A stretch of DNA of 64,000 nucleotides from contig QVRM01003975.1 of assembly GCA_003439945.1 (NCBI GenBank), forward strand, positions 123,218-187,217, written 5' to 3'. The translations under genes and the position numbers were made by a program. The notes under the pieces were generated by a model. The model did not search any database. It was not told the DNA's origin and worked only from the letters and a program-made list of their open reading frames with translations. This document shows, piece by piece, positions 36,175 to 48,241 of this stretch. The stretch comes from Dermanyssus gallinae (taxonomy: Eukaryota > Arthropoda > Arachnida > Mesostigmata > Dermanyssidae). Position 1 is the first letter of the stretch. Each line of letters starts with the position of its first letter.

Positions 36175-36375
36175 AAGGGTTGGCTGAATCGAGCCCGGTG
36201 GCGTGGTGGCTTAAGTCTGCACCTCGCAACCGGAGGAGAGACCTAGGTGCACGGGTTCGAGCCCCACCGTTGCACATTTGTATTTATGGGGGTCCGTTTA
36301 TGAAGCAATGTGAAAAATAGTTCCGTGGACGTTAAATCTTGGCTGAGGGTCAGCGCAAAAACTTTTAAGGGTTGG
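36175..36375 (+). mobile_element. tRNA-derived SINE, full-length copy with 9-bp target-site duplication
   Basis: The body at 36188-36361 starts ATCGAGCCCGGTGGCGTGG. It carries a Pol III B box GGTTCGAGCCC (36254-36264) and an A-box-like string near 36197-36213, and ends GACGTTAAATCTTGGCTGAG...GGTCAGCGCAAAAAC. AAGGGTTGG flanks it on both sides (36175-36183 and 36367-36375), which is the mark of target-primed retrotransposition. The same 174-base layout recurs at 52443-52616. It sits about 100 bp downstream of LINE copy 1. The 3' tail was not seen in the LINE fragments here, so the partner LINE is unknown. Confidence 0.8.
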
Positions 36376-36880
36376 TCGACAATGCGATGGTCGTTATATC
36401 CTTGCTCTCTGTTTGTATCAAGGGATCGTCTCCAGGGGCGAGCATATGCCGATGGTCAAATTGAAATAGGGAAAGGCGGTGAGAGCGAGTGGTGCACTAC
36501 AAGATGTCTGCTAAAATGTTCACTCCGCTCACGGGATGAGCAGCTTTCGACAACAGGGTTAAAAACACAAAGGCTTTTATCGCCACATTTAGAGTCAAGC
36601 TGGTAAAAATGGCATCGTGCGAAATATTAGAGAGAAAGTCGATTGAATTCACGTGAGTCGGTTCTGCAAGCTGGGAAAAAAATCGAAAGACGCGATTTGG
36701 AGGTCCGGTTCGACGCATGGATATGTCGCCTCAGCAAATTTTGAAATAATGAATAATTCTATTTTCAGAAGAAAAAATACAATTCTCCCCGAAATATTTA
36801 AAGATCGATATAGATAATTGTAAAGCCCGTTAAAGTAAATATTTTTTACAATGGAATATGGTCTCTGAGAAGTTTTGTTT
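36376..36880. other. Short interval, no supported gene
   Basis: A frame running to AAAATGGCATCGTGCG and then a donor-like GTGAGT at 36650 was considered, but it has no convincing acceptor. The rest is AT-rich with nothing recognised. Confidence 0.35.
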
Positions 36881-36975
36881 CGGTGTGAGAGTGATATACC
36901 GCCTCGCGACCGGACGAGACACATAGGTGCGCGAATTCGAGCCCCACCGTTGCACATATGTGTTTATGTGGGCGC
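36881..36975 (+). mobile_element. tRNA-derived SINE, diverged head fragment
   Basis: The piece matches the head of the SINE at 36188, including GCCTCGCGACCGGA, a B box decayed to AATTCGAGCCC and CCACCGTTGCACATATG. It stops at about 36975, without the 3' tail, and abuts the left arm of the inverted repeat at 36972. It is older than copy 1, judging by mismatches. Confidence 0.65.
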
Positions 36976-37625
36976 ATTTCATGACGATAATTTTGATGCC
37001 AAATCTATGAATTGTGATTCTGAGCAATTTAGATTTCTCGGCGGGCATGTTCAATTTGAGTGCATACATAACCGACTTACTCTAACAGATGAATTACTCG
37101 TTATAGCTTTGGAAGCACACACAACCATTTATTTTCTCAAAGTAGCTGTTCGAATGTGCCTCCGCGAACCATTCGGCAAAATCGGCCAAGCTCAGTTTGC
37201 TCACTCTACTGCTCCACCCTCTCAGAGGCCATTGCGATGTACTATTGTGACGGAGCTATCCACAATAAAATAAGAGAATAACCACCCAATGTTGATGCAG
37301 GACGGCGCCAGTAAGATGACACGACAGCCGACAGAACGCATTGGCGAACACGCACTTCAACGACGCAGGGATCGTTCACAGCCGCACCATCGACGCCATC
37401 ATAACCCCGACATGAGGCTGCTCAGCCACATCAGCTATCATTAAGGCCAAGCATCAGGGCGTTCACTACCGCGTACCTGTAGCGTCATAGCCTCAAAGTC
37501 GCCACACAGTCATTTATACATGAACTCAATATCGACATGCCCGCCGAAAAATCTTAATTACTCCACAATCGCGACTCACATTGTCATAGATTTGTATCAC
37601 ACAAATAATCGCCACAAAATGCGCA
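36972..37625. repeat. Diverged inverted repeat, arms about 100-120 bp
   Basis: The left arm (36972-37080) and the reverse complement of the right arm (about 37505-37625) share, in order, GCGCATTT, a block with AAATCTATGA, AGATTT and TCGGCGGGCATGT, and a TTGAGT...CAT block, with small gaps; identity is roughly 70 percent by eye. About 430 bp of unrelated sequence separates them. The shape suits a decayed DNA transposon with long terminal inverted repeats, or two opposed copies of one repeat. No transposase was recognised inside. Confidence 0.55.
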
Positions 37626-38044
37626 TTTGCCTGGTTGTGTTAGTTTTGAGCGCTGTGACCGGTCGTAGGGTTATAATTTTGAGGTACTGAGCGTGAAGGC
37701 TAATAATTTGTGAATTATCCTCTTAACTTACAAATTAACTTTTTTGGCCGGCGTTTTATGTTTTTCAGAAAAATCGGAATTTTCTCGCGAACACGACGAT
37801 GTGCTTAGTTTCTGTATCGGAGAAAGGTTGTCTCGCAATTGCACATGTTGTGCTCCTATGTCGCACATGTTGTGCTCCTAGATGTACAATAATATCAGTG
37901 CCAAGGAGTTTAATAAGATCACCCCCACTCTGAAACAAGCCTTCTCAGAGACCGTGTTCCATGGTAGAAGTATTTAGTTTAACGGGCGAGAAGTTCTACA
38001 GTTCTCTATATGGATCTTCAAATATTTCAGGGAGACCCTGTATA

Positions 38045-38046
<2 letters not shown>

Positions 38047-38115
<69 letters not shown>
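38047..38115. repeat. Compound (TA)19(GA)15 microsatellite
   Basis: A TA run passes directly into a GA run at about 38085. Compound repeats of this kind usually arise by point change followed by slippage. Confidence 0.95.
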
Positions 38116-38118
<3 letters not shown>

Positions 38119-39259
38119 AAGGAGACGGTTAGCTTGGTGTTGGTATTGCGTTTGATTCACGTTTGCGTCGTCGTCTTCATGCGGTTACGAAGTCAGGGCA
38201 GACAGGCGGAGTTAAACTTTCTCTGGGCGTCTGTTCGTCGTGCATTTCTCTATTTCTGCAGTCTCCTTGGAGCGTGTCTCTTCCACGTCATACTCCAGCA
38301 GTTTTCATGCGCGTGCGTTTTTTTACATATGGTTACTCATTCTCCTCTGTTGCCCAAGGTGGCGTGGATGTCGCAGTCTCATTGCATCTATAGCTAGCTC
38401 ACAGTGAGCTGACGTCTGCTCACATTGACCTAGCTGACTCGCTAGATCCTGCTATCCTGTACGTAGGCTATTTCTCGTTCGTAACCCAGAGAATTCCATC
38501 TGAGGCAAGTCTTTGCTGTCCAGTTCCAGAAGTCCGGTCTGATCTAGTGGGGCTTTATTCAGACGGCGCTTCACAATCCCCCGGGATCTCGCCACAGCCG
38601 CCTCATCTTTGACGCCTTCTCGCACTTGGTGGTGGCCTACTCGTACCGTTTTCCACTACTTTGCAGCTTTTTCCATTCCCTCGTTTCGGGTTCTCGAAGG
38701 GAGGATGAGAAGTCCTCCTCATTCGGCAAGCGTGGAACCAGACGAACAAGCAACGGAAGCAGTCGACTCGAACAGTGGAAACCCGCCAATGATTGGCAAT
38801 CGATGAGGAGTTCCCCCACTCCATCAACAATGAAGGAGACCGAAGAAGAATTTCTTGGCCGAGAATTTCTTGGTACAAAGCGAACATGACTTTGGTTGCA
38901 AGGTTATGTATCAGCACTCGATGAGCTAGGCGCTAGAAAAAAACGCCAAACAACCTAAGGGAACTGTTGTCGGGTTCGCTTCAGACATGCGCGCGTAAGC
39001 GACAGATATAGAAGGCGAACGGGATACAGGCGGGACAGGTGTTAATACGTGCCATCACCAGGTGCGTCGATTGACTATGGGCGTGCCACCGCCGCCGTCG
39101 ACGATGGCCAAACGCAAGCTGCTTCCCCCGTAATGTCAGACTAGAAGCTAAACGGTGCAGATATTATCGCAGCAACTTACAGAAAAGTCGGCACCCAAAA
39201 TACAGTGTGCGGCGACAACAGTGGGTATGCGGTATGGAACAACAAAGGAGCAAATATGT

Positions 39260-39279
39260 CGTGATCTACATAGATCACG
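39260..39279. repeat. 20-bp palindrome
   Basis: CGTGATCTA and its reverse complement TAGATCACG flank a two-base centre. It may be a dyad binding site or chance; there is no nearby gene to favour a regulatory role. Confidence 0.55.
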
Positions 39280-41182
39280 TCTGTTGCCATAACTTGCAAC
39301 TGCATATAGTTCATTCAGCAAACGTAGACGTTCAGTCCACGATATTCGCGTAGGTCAGTTGAAGCGTATCAAAAAGCTCGGGTCATTATCTTGAGGGTCA
39401 CCAAATGCGCCTTAATAGACCAGCTACATAACATGTTTATTTTTGCCCTGTTCGGTAAACGATGTTTGCTATTGTTACCCCTCTTTGTTGTTACTGATTC
39501 TATTGCTGTTGTTATTGTTGTTGTTGAGTACTTGGGCACTTCTTGCGGGTGCCGTTGGGTTGATGGTGGTTCAGTGGTGCCACATCCGCCTCTTATGTGA
39601 GCGCTTGTAGTGGTCGTAGAGGATATGTGGAAAAAAAAAGAGAAAATAAACGAAACAAGCAGAACACGACGAAGCAAGCGAACGAACAGCCGAACGAACG
39701 ATATCGAACGCACCGAAGAGCAACTTCGGTCGGCGTCGGATATAACGGCAAGATAAAAGCGAAGACGCCCCTTTATCGCAATTACATTCGGTCGACCAAT
39801 CCGGGACCGCCCCGCCCGGCTGGCAGCTACCGCCACAGGCCAAACCCAAGACAACTATCAACACCTACCTCCCTTCCTGCCTCGCTCGCTCATCGGAAGC
39901 CTGTGTGCTTCTCCGCAAAAAGAACCGGTGGCCGACGCAGATAGATCCAGGGTAGCGAGCGATGCCTTAGCACCAAAATCACAACAAAAACGATAACAAC
40001 AGCAATAACAACAAATAGATTAGCGGAGGAATGCTAAGCAATCAAGGGACGGAAACGCACTCACCCGTAGTGTTTCTACGGGTCTAACGAATAAGGCGTT
40101 AAGTGATTGTCGTCCTTCCCAAGTTTTACACACGTTTAGTGCGTGAGATAGCAGCGTCGGCCACGCCTAGAGCCTGGCTGACCTTGCAGAGGACCTACAA
40201 CTTGCTGAGGAGCTCAACAAAAGTTGAGCTCGTTTTCCGTGCTGGCAGGTGCCTGCCCAGGACAGCTATCTGGCATGACAGAACCAAAGATAAGATGCAG
40301 GGGTGTCAAAAAGGCTCTGAGTTTCATTTTGAAAATTGCTAATTTTAAGCATACGCGCCTTCTTCGAATTGGCACGGCAGTAATTCAGAGGACAAGTGCG
40401 ATAACGACACGCGTGCTTCGATGCCGTTGCAGTGTCAAAGGGCGTCTAGAATCAGAAGCCGGTTATGACTATAACAGTAAACGTATTCATGTGGTTAACG
40501 CTATTTGACGTTTTATTGCGTTCTTATATAGCGAACTCCGACGATTAGGCAATTTAACAAAGTATGTGATTGATCTGGGTATGACGGCCTTACTAACCCG
40601 TGACAACCTTGCCTCGACTCGATGAAGTTGCGCAAACTAACCTTGGTGGCTTGTACCATCCTATTAATGTAGTTTGCATAAAGGCCAACAGTTACTGCAC
40701 TACGTTTTAATAATTGAGAGAGACACCTAAAAACTGAACACACCAGAAAGGTTCATTCTCATTCATAGGTCTGATTAACAGGCTTTGCATTTGATCAAAA
40801 TGTTCAATGCAAATCAAAGTGTCTATGCAAATCGAACAATTTTCATTCGAATTTGTAATAAGGGAAATGCCATTACGTACCGTCTTTGAATCAATATCTA
40901 AATCGCGTAATATTTCACTTTGCGTTATTCTCAGGCTTTCGCTCCTACCGATTTCATACACGACTGATTATCAGCGCGTCCGATCTGATTCATTATATAA
41001 TTATGTTGTTTTTTTAAATATTATTTTATTATATCTTTAATATATGATGTTTTTATTGCACATATTATATATAAACGTTTTGTTATAAAAAAATAAATAG
41101 CAATTTAAAATAATTATTAATTATTTGGGAGATGCAATAATTATTATTTTTGTTCAAGTATATTTGATTAAATAGTTAACAC

Positions 41183-41189
<7 letters not shown>

Positions 41190-41246
<57 letters not shown>
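41190..41246. repeat. (TA)28 microsatellite, longest TA run
   Basis: About 57 bases of pure TA lie in a broader AT-rich island (about 40980-41290) with runs such as AAATAAATAG and TTATATATAA. Confidence 0.95.
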
Positions 41247-41251
<5 letters not shown>

Positions 41252-41330
41252 CTACAAAATAATAAATACACAATCAATACCTCATTTGGTAAGAATTAAT
41301 TCGGCAGATGCACACTATCCTTATCTGTAA

Positions 41331-43700
41331 TCGGCTTTTGCGAAATTATGGACATGCTTAACATGTTGTAACTCTAGCAGTGGTCGGAAGGAAACAACAC
41401 AATAACAACAACAAGAGCTATAGCGGCAGCAGCAGCAGCCGCCCTCGAGAACGTACAATGGTGCATTGCAACCCGTTCGTCTCATACACGCGGTCTTAAG
41501 CATGTCTTGCTCCTTCACACTTGGCAATCGGGGTCGTCGTTCTTCACTATAGCTATAAGAATCATTTGCCCATTTCCTGTCGTCTGTCCGCCTTTGAGAC
41601 CTACCCAGCGGGGTCCCGACATAGATAGTAGTTTGACTACAAAGGACCGTTATAATATCTGTCTCTGTATATATATATATATGCCCATGTTTTACATTCA
41701 TTAGCAATTCTGCATTTTTGCCACTATTTTGTAGCACGTCGCCGGGTGGCAAGCGTCTCGTTACGCGCGCCAGCAGAGCAGACACCACTCATTGGACTCA
41801 TTCCGGGTGTCCATCCTGTTGGTGTCTCGACACCACTGCGTCCCGCTAAAACAGGGCCGAAGACCGAAGACGACAATCAGGGCTGAAGCAACGGTTGGCT
41901 TAGCCCAGACAAGCCCACAGACGAGACGATGAGGAGAGCCCACAAAAAAAGAAAGCTGAACGTCGACGTTGCCGCCGTACGTCGTCCAATTCAACGGCAG
42001 AAATATTTCCGGTGCGCTGTCCTGGAAGAGTCCTGTCCGTCGGCAGATATCAGCCAGCTCCGGTCGCACCGCTACCGCATCAACCACGACCGCAAGTCGG
42101 TCGAATGAATGGCTTCTGCCTGCCTTGTAGGGGGGGGGGGAGGGACGGGGTTCGCTAACTAGAGGAAAGTCACTGTTTCATTGTCAATGTTGAGCGCCAT
42201 CTAGCACCGAGGTGGCCGAGATCTAAGGCTGACACAACAAGATAAGATTAAGATGAAGTCGTTCTCTTAAAAATACACATCTGGAGCAGGAGGAAACCTG
42301 CAGATGAGAAAACGGAAATGAGAGGCTGCATATCACGGCAGCCAAACAGCCTCCTCCACCCACTCGTGCTGACCGCGGCGCCTATTCTGTACAGACAGTG
42401 CAATGGCACACTAGATGGTGCCCGGATCAAACGACTGGACATGTGGTGCTCCAGCCACTTCTTGCGGCATTTTTCGTGTTTACGGAGACGCTTTGCCTTT
42501 TCAATGGCTCATCTGCAAAATTGAATATTATCTGAACGGAGTAGGAGGCTGAGTAAACAGTTATATTAATGCTTAATTTGTTTAGACATACACCAAACAT
42601 TTATTTTTTACCCAACTTTTTTTCCCACCCGCAGCAAATAGACACCTAGACAACGTAAAGTTATCGCAGTTTTATCTTTTACCGTTGACCATTTAGAAAT
42701 AGTTTCCTACCTATACTGATCACAAACTTTGCGCAATGATAGTCTTAGCAGACTTGCAGCCGGATACAACATTTTAACTCTAAACATGAGAGGTTGGCTT
42801 GCTTTATTGCCTCCAAGCGCGGTCCATTGCTCTCCCGACTTGTAACAAATATGAGGCACTCTACTACCAATCAAATATGAAAGTGGCAACCGTGTTGTTC
42901 TTGTTGTTGTTTTGTTGTTGTTGTTGTTGTTGTTGTGAAACCTTCTAGGAAGAGTGGAGCGGCGGCCAACTAGCTCCGAATCGCTTTTGACCCACAGACC
43001 TTCTGGCCCTGGTCTCATACTCTTTCGTCTGTCGTACTGGCTACACTGACGGGTGCCGGCGATCCGCTGCCTTCTTCAACTGCCGTTGCGTTCGTTACTT
43101 TAAGGATCCCGCCCAGTGAGTACTGGACGAGCCGGAGGGTGCAGCCAGCGAGCCAGCCAGCCAACGTCAAACTAAAGTGGAGGTGAAAGAACACGGAAAG
43201 CAGCAGCAGGAAGCTTTAGCGTACCGACGCCTATGCGGCACCGAAGCGACATCCGCAGCCGAATAATAGACTATTTCTTCTTCTTCTCGTCGTCGTGACT
43301 GCTTCACTACCACGACGGCTGCTACAACGAAAAATAGACCTACAACTTGTCCTACTGCGATTACGAACTAGGCTGTTGAATTTGTCCTCAGCCAGCGAGG
43401 GATTATTTGCTTGCCTGCCGCTACGAGAAGTATGCGGGCAGGTGTGACGGTACTCGTCCACGATCTACGGGTTAACTGGCTGAACAACAGCATGATAGCT
43501 GATGGCTGATGGCGAAGAACGCCAGGTTGGACAAGGTGGTACGCACCATTTGCAACCGCCGTACGGGGAGCGTTTCATTTCCACCATAGGCGATTGAGTT
43601 GCCATTCTGTTTCAGGCTTGAAACTGCCACTCAAGCGTACTGCAAGCGTGCTCTGGTCGTCGTCGTCGTGGTTGGTCTTCCTTCTGGGACGACAGAGAAC
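41331..43700. other. Non-coding stretch, one doubtful minus frame
   Basis: A minus-strand frame from about 42150 to 41761 contains RPELADICRRTGLFQDSAPE and hydrophobic segments. It has no recognised domain and starts within a poly-C/G run (42130-42140), so I leave it as unsupported. A GTT run lies at 42895-42937. Confidence 0.4.
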
Positions 43701-46700
43701 CACCAGGCAAGATCTTCTAGCAAGAGTTCGTTATGAGAGTAACTGAGTGTAATAAAAGAGAGGGCTGTAGAGTTGTGGCGTTGACATTCGTGCCATTTGT
43801 GATTTTACCATAGATAGTTTACAGTTAGAGTTTAGGGTGAGAAAAAATTTACCACAATAAAATAAGAAAGTACGTAGTTCTAATCAATCTGTCTTTGTGC
43901 GTGCGCTATCCTATTGAATTACTAAATGTGCACAGAAGGAGGCCAATAACACTGGCAACTGTCTATAGTGGGTCGGCTCCATTAGAAACATACATACAAG
44001 TTGTATCCAACTGTTAATATAAACAGCAATTCGACTCAATCATACAACTTATAGAGGAGAGCCGCGAGTACTTACAATCGAATTGCAATATTAGCAGGGG
44101 ATAGTATAAGAATAACCAGTTAGGAGGGGGAAGCAGCAAAGGCGGTGGTCAAATTATAGATGTCATGACAGTCATTTCGATTTTGTCCCAACTGTTGTCT
44201 TCGTCTAGGATAGCAGTATGCCTTAATATAACAAGTTGTCCGAAGCCCAATTAGTCTTAGCAATGCTCTTAAATATAAAAAGTACTAGTCGTAGAAGTGC
44301 AGCGTTGAAGGAGTTAAGGTTAGAAGTCGACTTATTGCAAACTAACAAAATGGCTATCTTGTTTGTGGCGTTCTATTGTTTATTTTGCGAACCCTTCTGA
44401 ACCAACTAGTTTAACTCCAAAGAGTTCGAATGTTGAGAACTGCAGTCGTATATAACATATGCGGCATTGAGATAGCAGCAGTATTGGTAGAGTAAAGGGG
44501 AAGTTGCAGGGACAGTGTGGGTGAAGTTGCTAGCGACCACTATACGAGAAATGGCCAATTAGATTCCAGCGCGACACATATTTAGCCGAGTGAATTCTCC
44601 TCAAGTTTTCAACTGTGGCTTAAAGTTGGTCTCAACAGTTAAAGTCGGTTTGCACTCGGTGTGCAGCGAATCAGTGACGTGCCACAAAGAAAACAAATCA
44701 CGTAAAGCCGTGATGCTTCTTGAAAGCTAGGCAGAGTTTTAATTAATTGAGTAGGCAGTTTCACATGAGAGGCATTACTCCCGGCATCTTCTCTGACGAA
44801 CCAGATCGTTAAACAGCAAGTTTCTTTGAGAGTGCTTTGAATTAAGCTAAGTATCCGAAGCTGAGAGCCCCGACGCGTAAACGGCCAAGTTAATTACTGC
44901 GGCGGGACGTTCACCACGATAGCGGGAGAACTTTTTACCTCACTAAGGAAATAACCAAGGTTGTATGAATCGAAACATCTGTATAATGCCTAGTTAAAAG
45001 CACGATACGGCCAGTGTGCTAACTATTTTGTTAATTAGATGGCATAATTGATAGAGAACTGGCAAATTTCTCTAAAAGGCTCACCCATCTAGGGGGCCAT
45101 GGCAAGCTATTAATATATTGCCGAAATACCCTTGAGGACGGAAAAAAGGAACTAATTCTGTTGTGTGCCTTGGCTCTGTAAATACGTCTTGCGTCACTGC
45201 GTGCTTCCGAGATCCGCAAAATGGATTGTCAGAAGTAGAAATTAATTGCAACAACAGTGTGATAACAGTACCTAAATGGATTGCCTAACGACGCGTACGG
45301 TTGCAGTGGAGTTGGCCTGTTAGTACGGTCGCCACGAGGGATTCATTGATATCCGCAAAGTAGATTCATTCCTCTTCACAAACCGCGATAGCGAGACAAA
45401 CACTGCCTATTTCGACGTCTGGCCGTCTGCAGTCGTTTCAACTGTGTCTGAGAAAGGCAGAGCCATAGAAGAGTACAGAGGGCAAAACGCTGAAAAGCGT
45501 AACCAGATTACAGATGTTTATTCGGTCCACTGGGTCATTCTGTTATTGCTGCTTGTTGTTGTTGTCGTCGTTGTCGTTGTTGTTGTTGCTGTGTGCGCCT
45601 CTAAGCGGACTCGTTACGTACCGCTACGTACTTCTGCGGTTGTTTTCGTTGTCGTCGTCGTTGTTCACGCTTTCTTCGCTAGCCGCTCCCCCTTCCCCCC
45701 AGCCATCATATTTCTCTTTCTCTCTCGTTTTCTGTCCAGCTGTTATCGGCGTTCTCGGTGCGCAGACTCTCAGGGGAAGTAGTTGCCTGTCTGTCTGTCT
45801 GTCCGTCTCTATGTATGTACATCTCCACTAACCGCACCACCATGATGATCATCGCAGTAATCATCAGCCAAATCGTGGGTGGCCGCACTTTGCGGGGGTG
45901 ATTCGGCCGACCGGCGTTTGGGCGGTGGGGAAGGGGGGTGATTTGCCCATCCGGCCGCTATTGTGATCCACAAATTTTGCACGGATCGACGAGCCGCGTG
46001 CCAGTCGGTTTCAGGAAGCTTTTCGCCGCATCCCGCACCCCATCCCCCACCGCTCCGTCGCTGCCGCTAATTCGCTTGCTCGGTCTATAAGGATTTTTCT
46101 GCTCCCTGGCCATGAACCTTTCTTGGTTCGTTCTCTCTCGTTAGACGCTGTCAGACGCTTCACCACCAACCTACTACGTCTACAACTACCAGCAGCATCA
46201 CAACACTACCGCTACTTAACGACGTAAATCAGAGAGATTGCGCCCGTTTGCGATGCCACATTCTGGCCTCATGGACACTGCTTCTTCCGCTTTACTTGTT
46301 ATTCGTCACTTACGTGCAGCTTCGTCAATCAGCAAACACAGCAGAAAAACAGAGACAGCATGAGGAAAAAGGGGAAGATGATAATAATGATGATCAAAGA
46401 AAAACAAGAAGAAGAAGAAGAAGAAGAAGAAAACGCAAGCAACTAGGAAAATGAAAAAAACACATTATAGTTGGCTTAGCGTCATCCATTCGACTTAGCA
46501 AACTCGGCCAGCACAGTATAACTGACCGGTTACGGGAACCAGATTTCGTTTCTGATCGCCGTGCTCTGCGTATCGGAGCAGAGTATTGAGACGCTACGCC
46601 TCTACTACGCTGGTACCACAACCACAATTGACAGTGCTACTACCGCTACAGAAATCGAACATTGTGCGTCGTCAGAGAGCCTCGTAGCGGCTGTATGCGC

Positions 46701-47590
46701 TGTCGGTCTGCTCTATAGCACGTGACATAGCGGGGGGACAAGAACGCAGGATCATCATGAATGTTGACAGAGAAGCCGCCGCAGGATTCATTGATGAGCG
46801 AGCCACTTCTCTGGCTTGACTGGCCGCGCTCGTCCTGCAAGACGATGGGTAACGGCAATGGCGGCGGCGGCGGTGGTTGAGGTGGTGGTGGTGGTGGAGG
46901 TGGTGGGGTTTCATTGTGCGGCTGACTGCCCATCCACGACCACCACGACTGGCAACGTCTCGTTACATTGTCATGATAATTTTGCGCCTGTCCAAGCGTC
47001 TGCAGTTAAGTGTATATCGAGGCTGGCCGGCGTTTGAGCCGAAAAGGTTTGTCTTCGCTATCGGCGTGCGCTGGTGGGAAGAAAGGTGAGTTTTGGCTGA
47101 AAGACCGGCGAGAAAGAGAAGCAAGCAGAAGGGCTTTTGCAACGAGTGCTAAGAAAACTGGTCATTACATCGGGCCGGACTCTCGGCACGCCGCACAAAA
47201 GATTGTACCGGTAGTGTGTGGCGATATGCCATCCAGGTGAATGACAAAGCGCCCCATGAAAAATCGGTGGGTAGCGCGCTTGTCAAATTCTCGATGAAAC
47301 ATACTCTAATTTGCGCGCTCTGTCGGCAACACGAAAATAATCATTGGGCTGATGTTAGCTCTCCTAGAAACTCGACAAAATTTTAAAGCGCTAAAATACT
47401 AAAAGTACTCATCGAAGATGGGCGAGCCGATTACAGCACATATGCAATCACGCGCCAAAAGCCGACACAAATACCATATACATTAAATTCGTTTTACCAA
47501 GTATACCTCATCGACGAATGACCATCTAGATTGATCCACAGTACACCCTGAGTGCATATGTGTATCAGTCATAAATGAAGCTGCGCGTGT
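43700..47590. other. Non-coding stretch with GTT/GTC, AAG and GGT repeats
   Basis: The part from 43.7 to 45.4 kb holds nothing recognised. Repeats follow: GTT/GTC (45553-45595), CTGT (45786-45804), AAG (46405-46431) and GGC/GGT (46858-46915). The Val-, Lys/Arg- and Pro-rich frames there are repeat-derived. Confidence 0.5.
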
Positions 47591-47689
47591 TCTTCGAAGC
47601 AGGCATAAGTTGCGATCGCGTCAAGAGTATTGGTATGACGTCTCCTTAATAGCGCGGTATTTCTCATTCAGTAGTCTCGATGGTTGTAC

Positions 47690-48241
47690 CTTAACCGCGA
47701 GGACCTGCAACGTCGCTTCAATCTACCCGTGACGAAGGCCTTTCTTGCAAACCTCAAGGATTAGGAGGACAAAATGGCGGACATTGACGTAGAGTTCCTT
47801 AACACGGGGGCAATGAGGAATAGTGGGTGGAAAGGAACACATAGGCTAAACAGACATGTTGTGACCCGATTCGCCATTCATGGTTTTCACCACAAGCTCT
47901 GTGCGGAGCGGGGTTTCCATGACCCTTGCGATAGTTGTAAATGCTCTAGATGTGGGAGTTTCTGTGATAGATACCACGCGGCTAACTGCCCCCTAGTACA
48001 ATCGCTGGGAAGCCTGGGGTGCTGACATGGCTGAAATGTTTTTATTCTTGAAATGACTCTAGTCTAAGTAATAAGTAATAAGTAGTAAGTAATAATAAGT
48101 CTAACCCTTGTATAAGTACATGGATATACATAAGTACATGGATATATATGTGTTGTTACCCTTGTATAAGTACATGGATGTTTTTGACTAAGTATTTGAC
48201 TGCTACCTACAAAGGTGAATACATGAAATTGATTGATTGAT
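47690..48241 (+). mobile_element. LINE C-terminal fragment, copy 2, with 3' tail
   Basis: Translation gives NREDLQRRFNLPVTKAFLAN, an in-frame TAG, then EDKMADIDVEFLNTGAM and TRFAIHGFHHKLC with FHDPCDSC. It ends with the same C-x-C-x2-C-x3-C-x3-H-x3-C motif as the copy at 35568. After the stop at 48023-48025, AGTAATAAGTA and GTATAAGTACATGGATA repeats lead to a GATTGATTGATT end at about 48230-48241, a typical simple-repeat 3' terminus of a LINE. The in-frame stop shows that it is dead. Confidence 0.75.

Larger units (their letters stand above)
37626..41330. other. Non-coding stretch
   Basis: It contains a 22-bp-period duplication of GCACATGTTGTGCTCCTA (37842-37859, 37864-37881), TA and GA runs (38047-38115), a perfect palindrome at 39260-39279, GTT repeats near 39500-39525 and an AT-rich core around the long TA run at 41190. 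Frames of 60-160 codons on both strands between 39.3 and 39.95 kb overlap each other and lack domains. A frame at about 40156-40342 (AWLTLQRTYNLLRSSTKVE) is protein-like but unassigned. Confidence 0.45.

Noticed and set aside
36600..36656. Short frame ending at GTGAGT (MASCEILERKSIEF)
   Set aside because: No acceptor with a pyrimidine tract is present upstream, and the frame is closed by a TGA about 40 codons upstream.
41761..42150. Minus frame with RPELADICRRTGLFQDSAPE
   Set aside because: It is somewhat protein-like, but it begins in a poly-C run and has no recognised family or splice context. Kept out of the gene calls.
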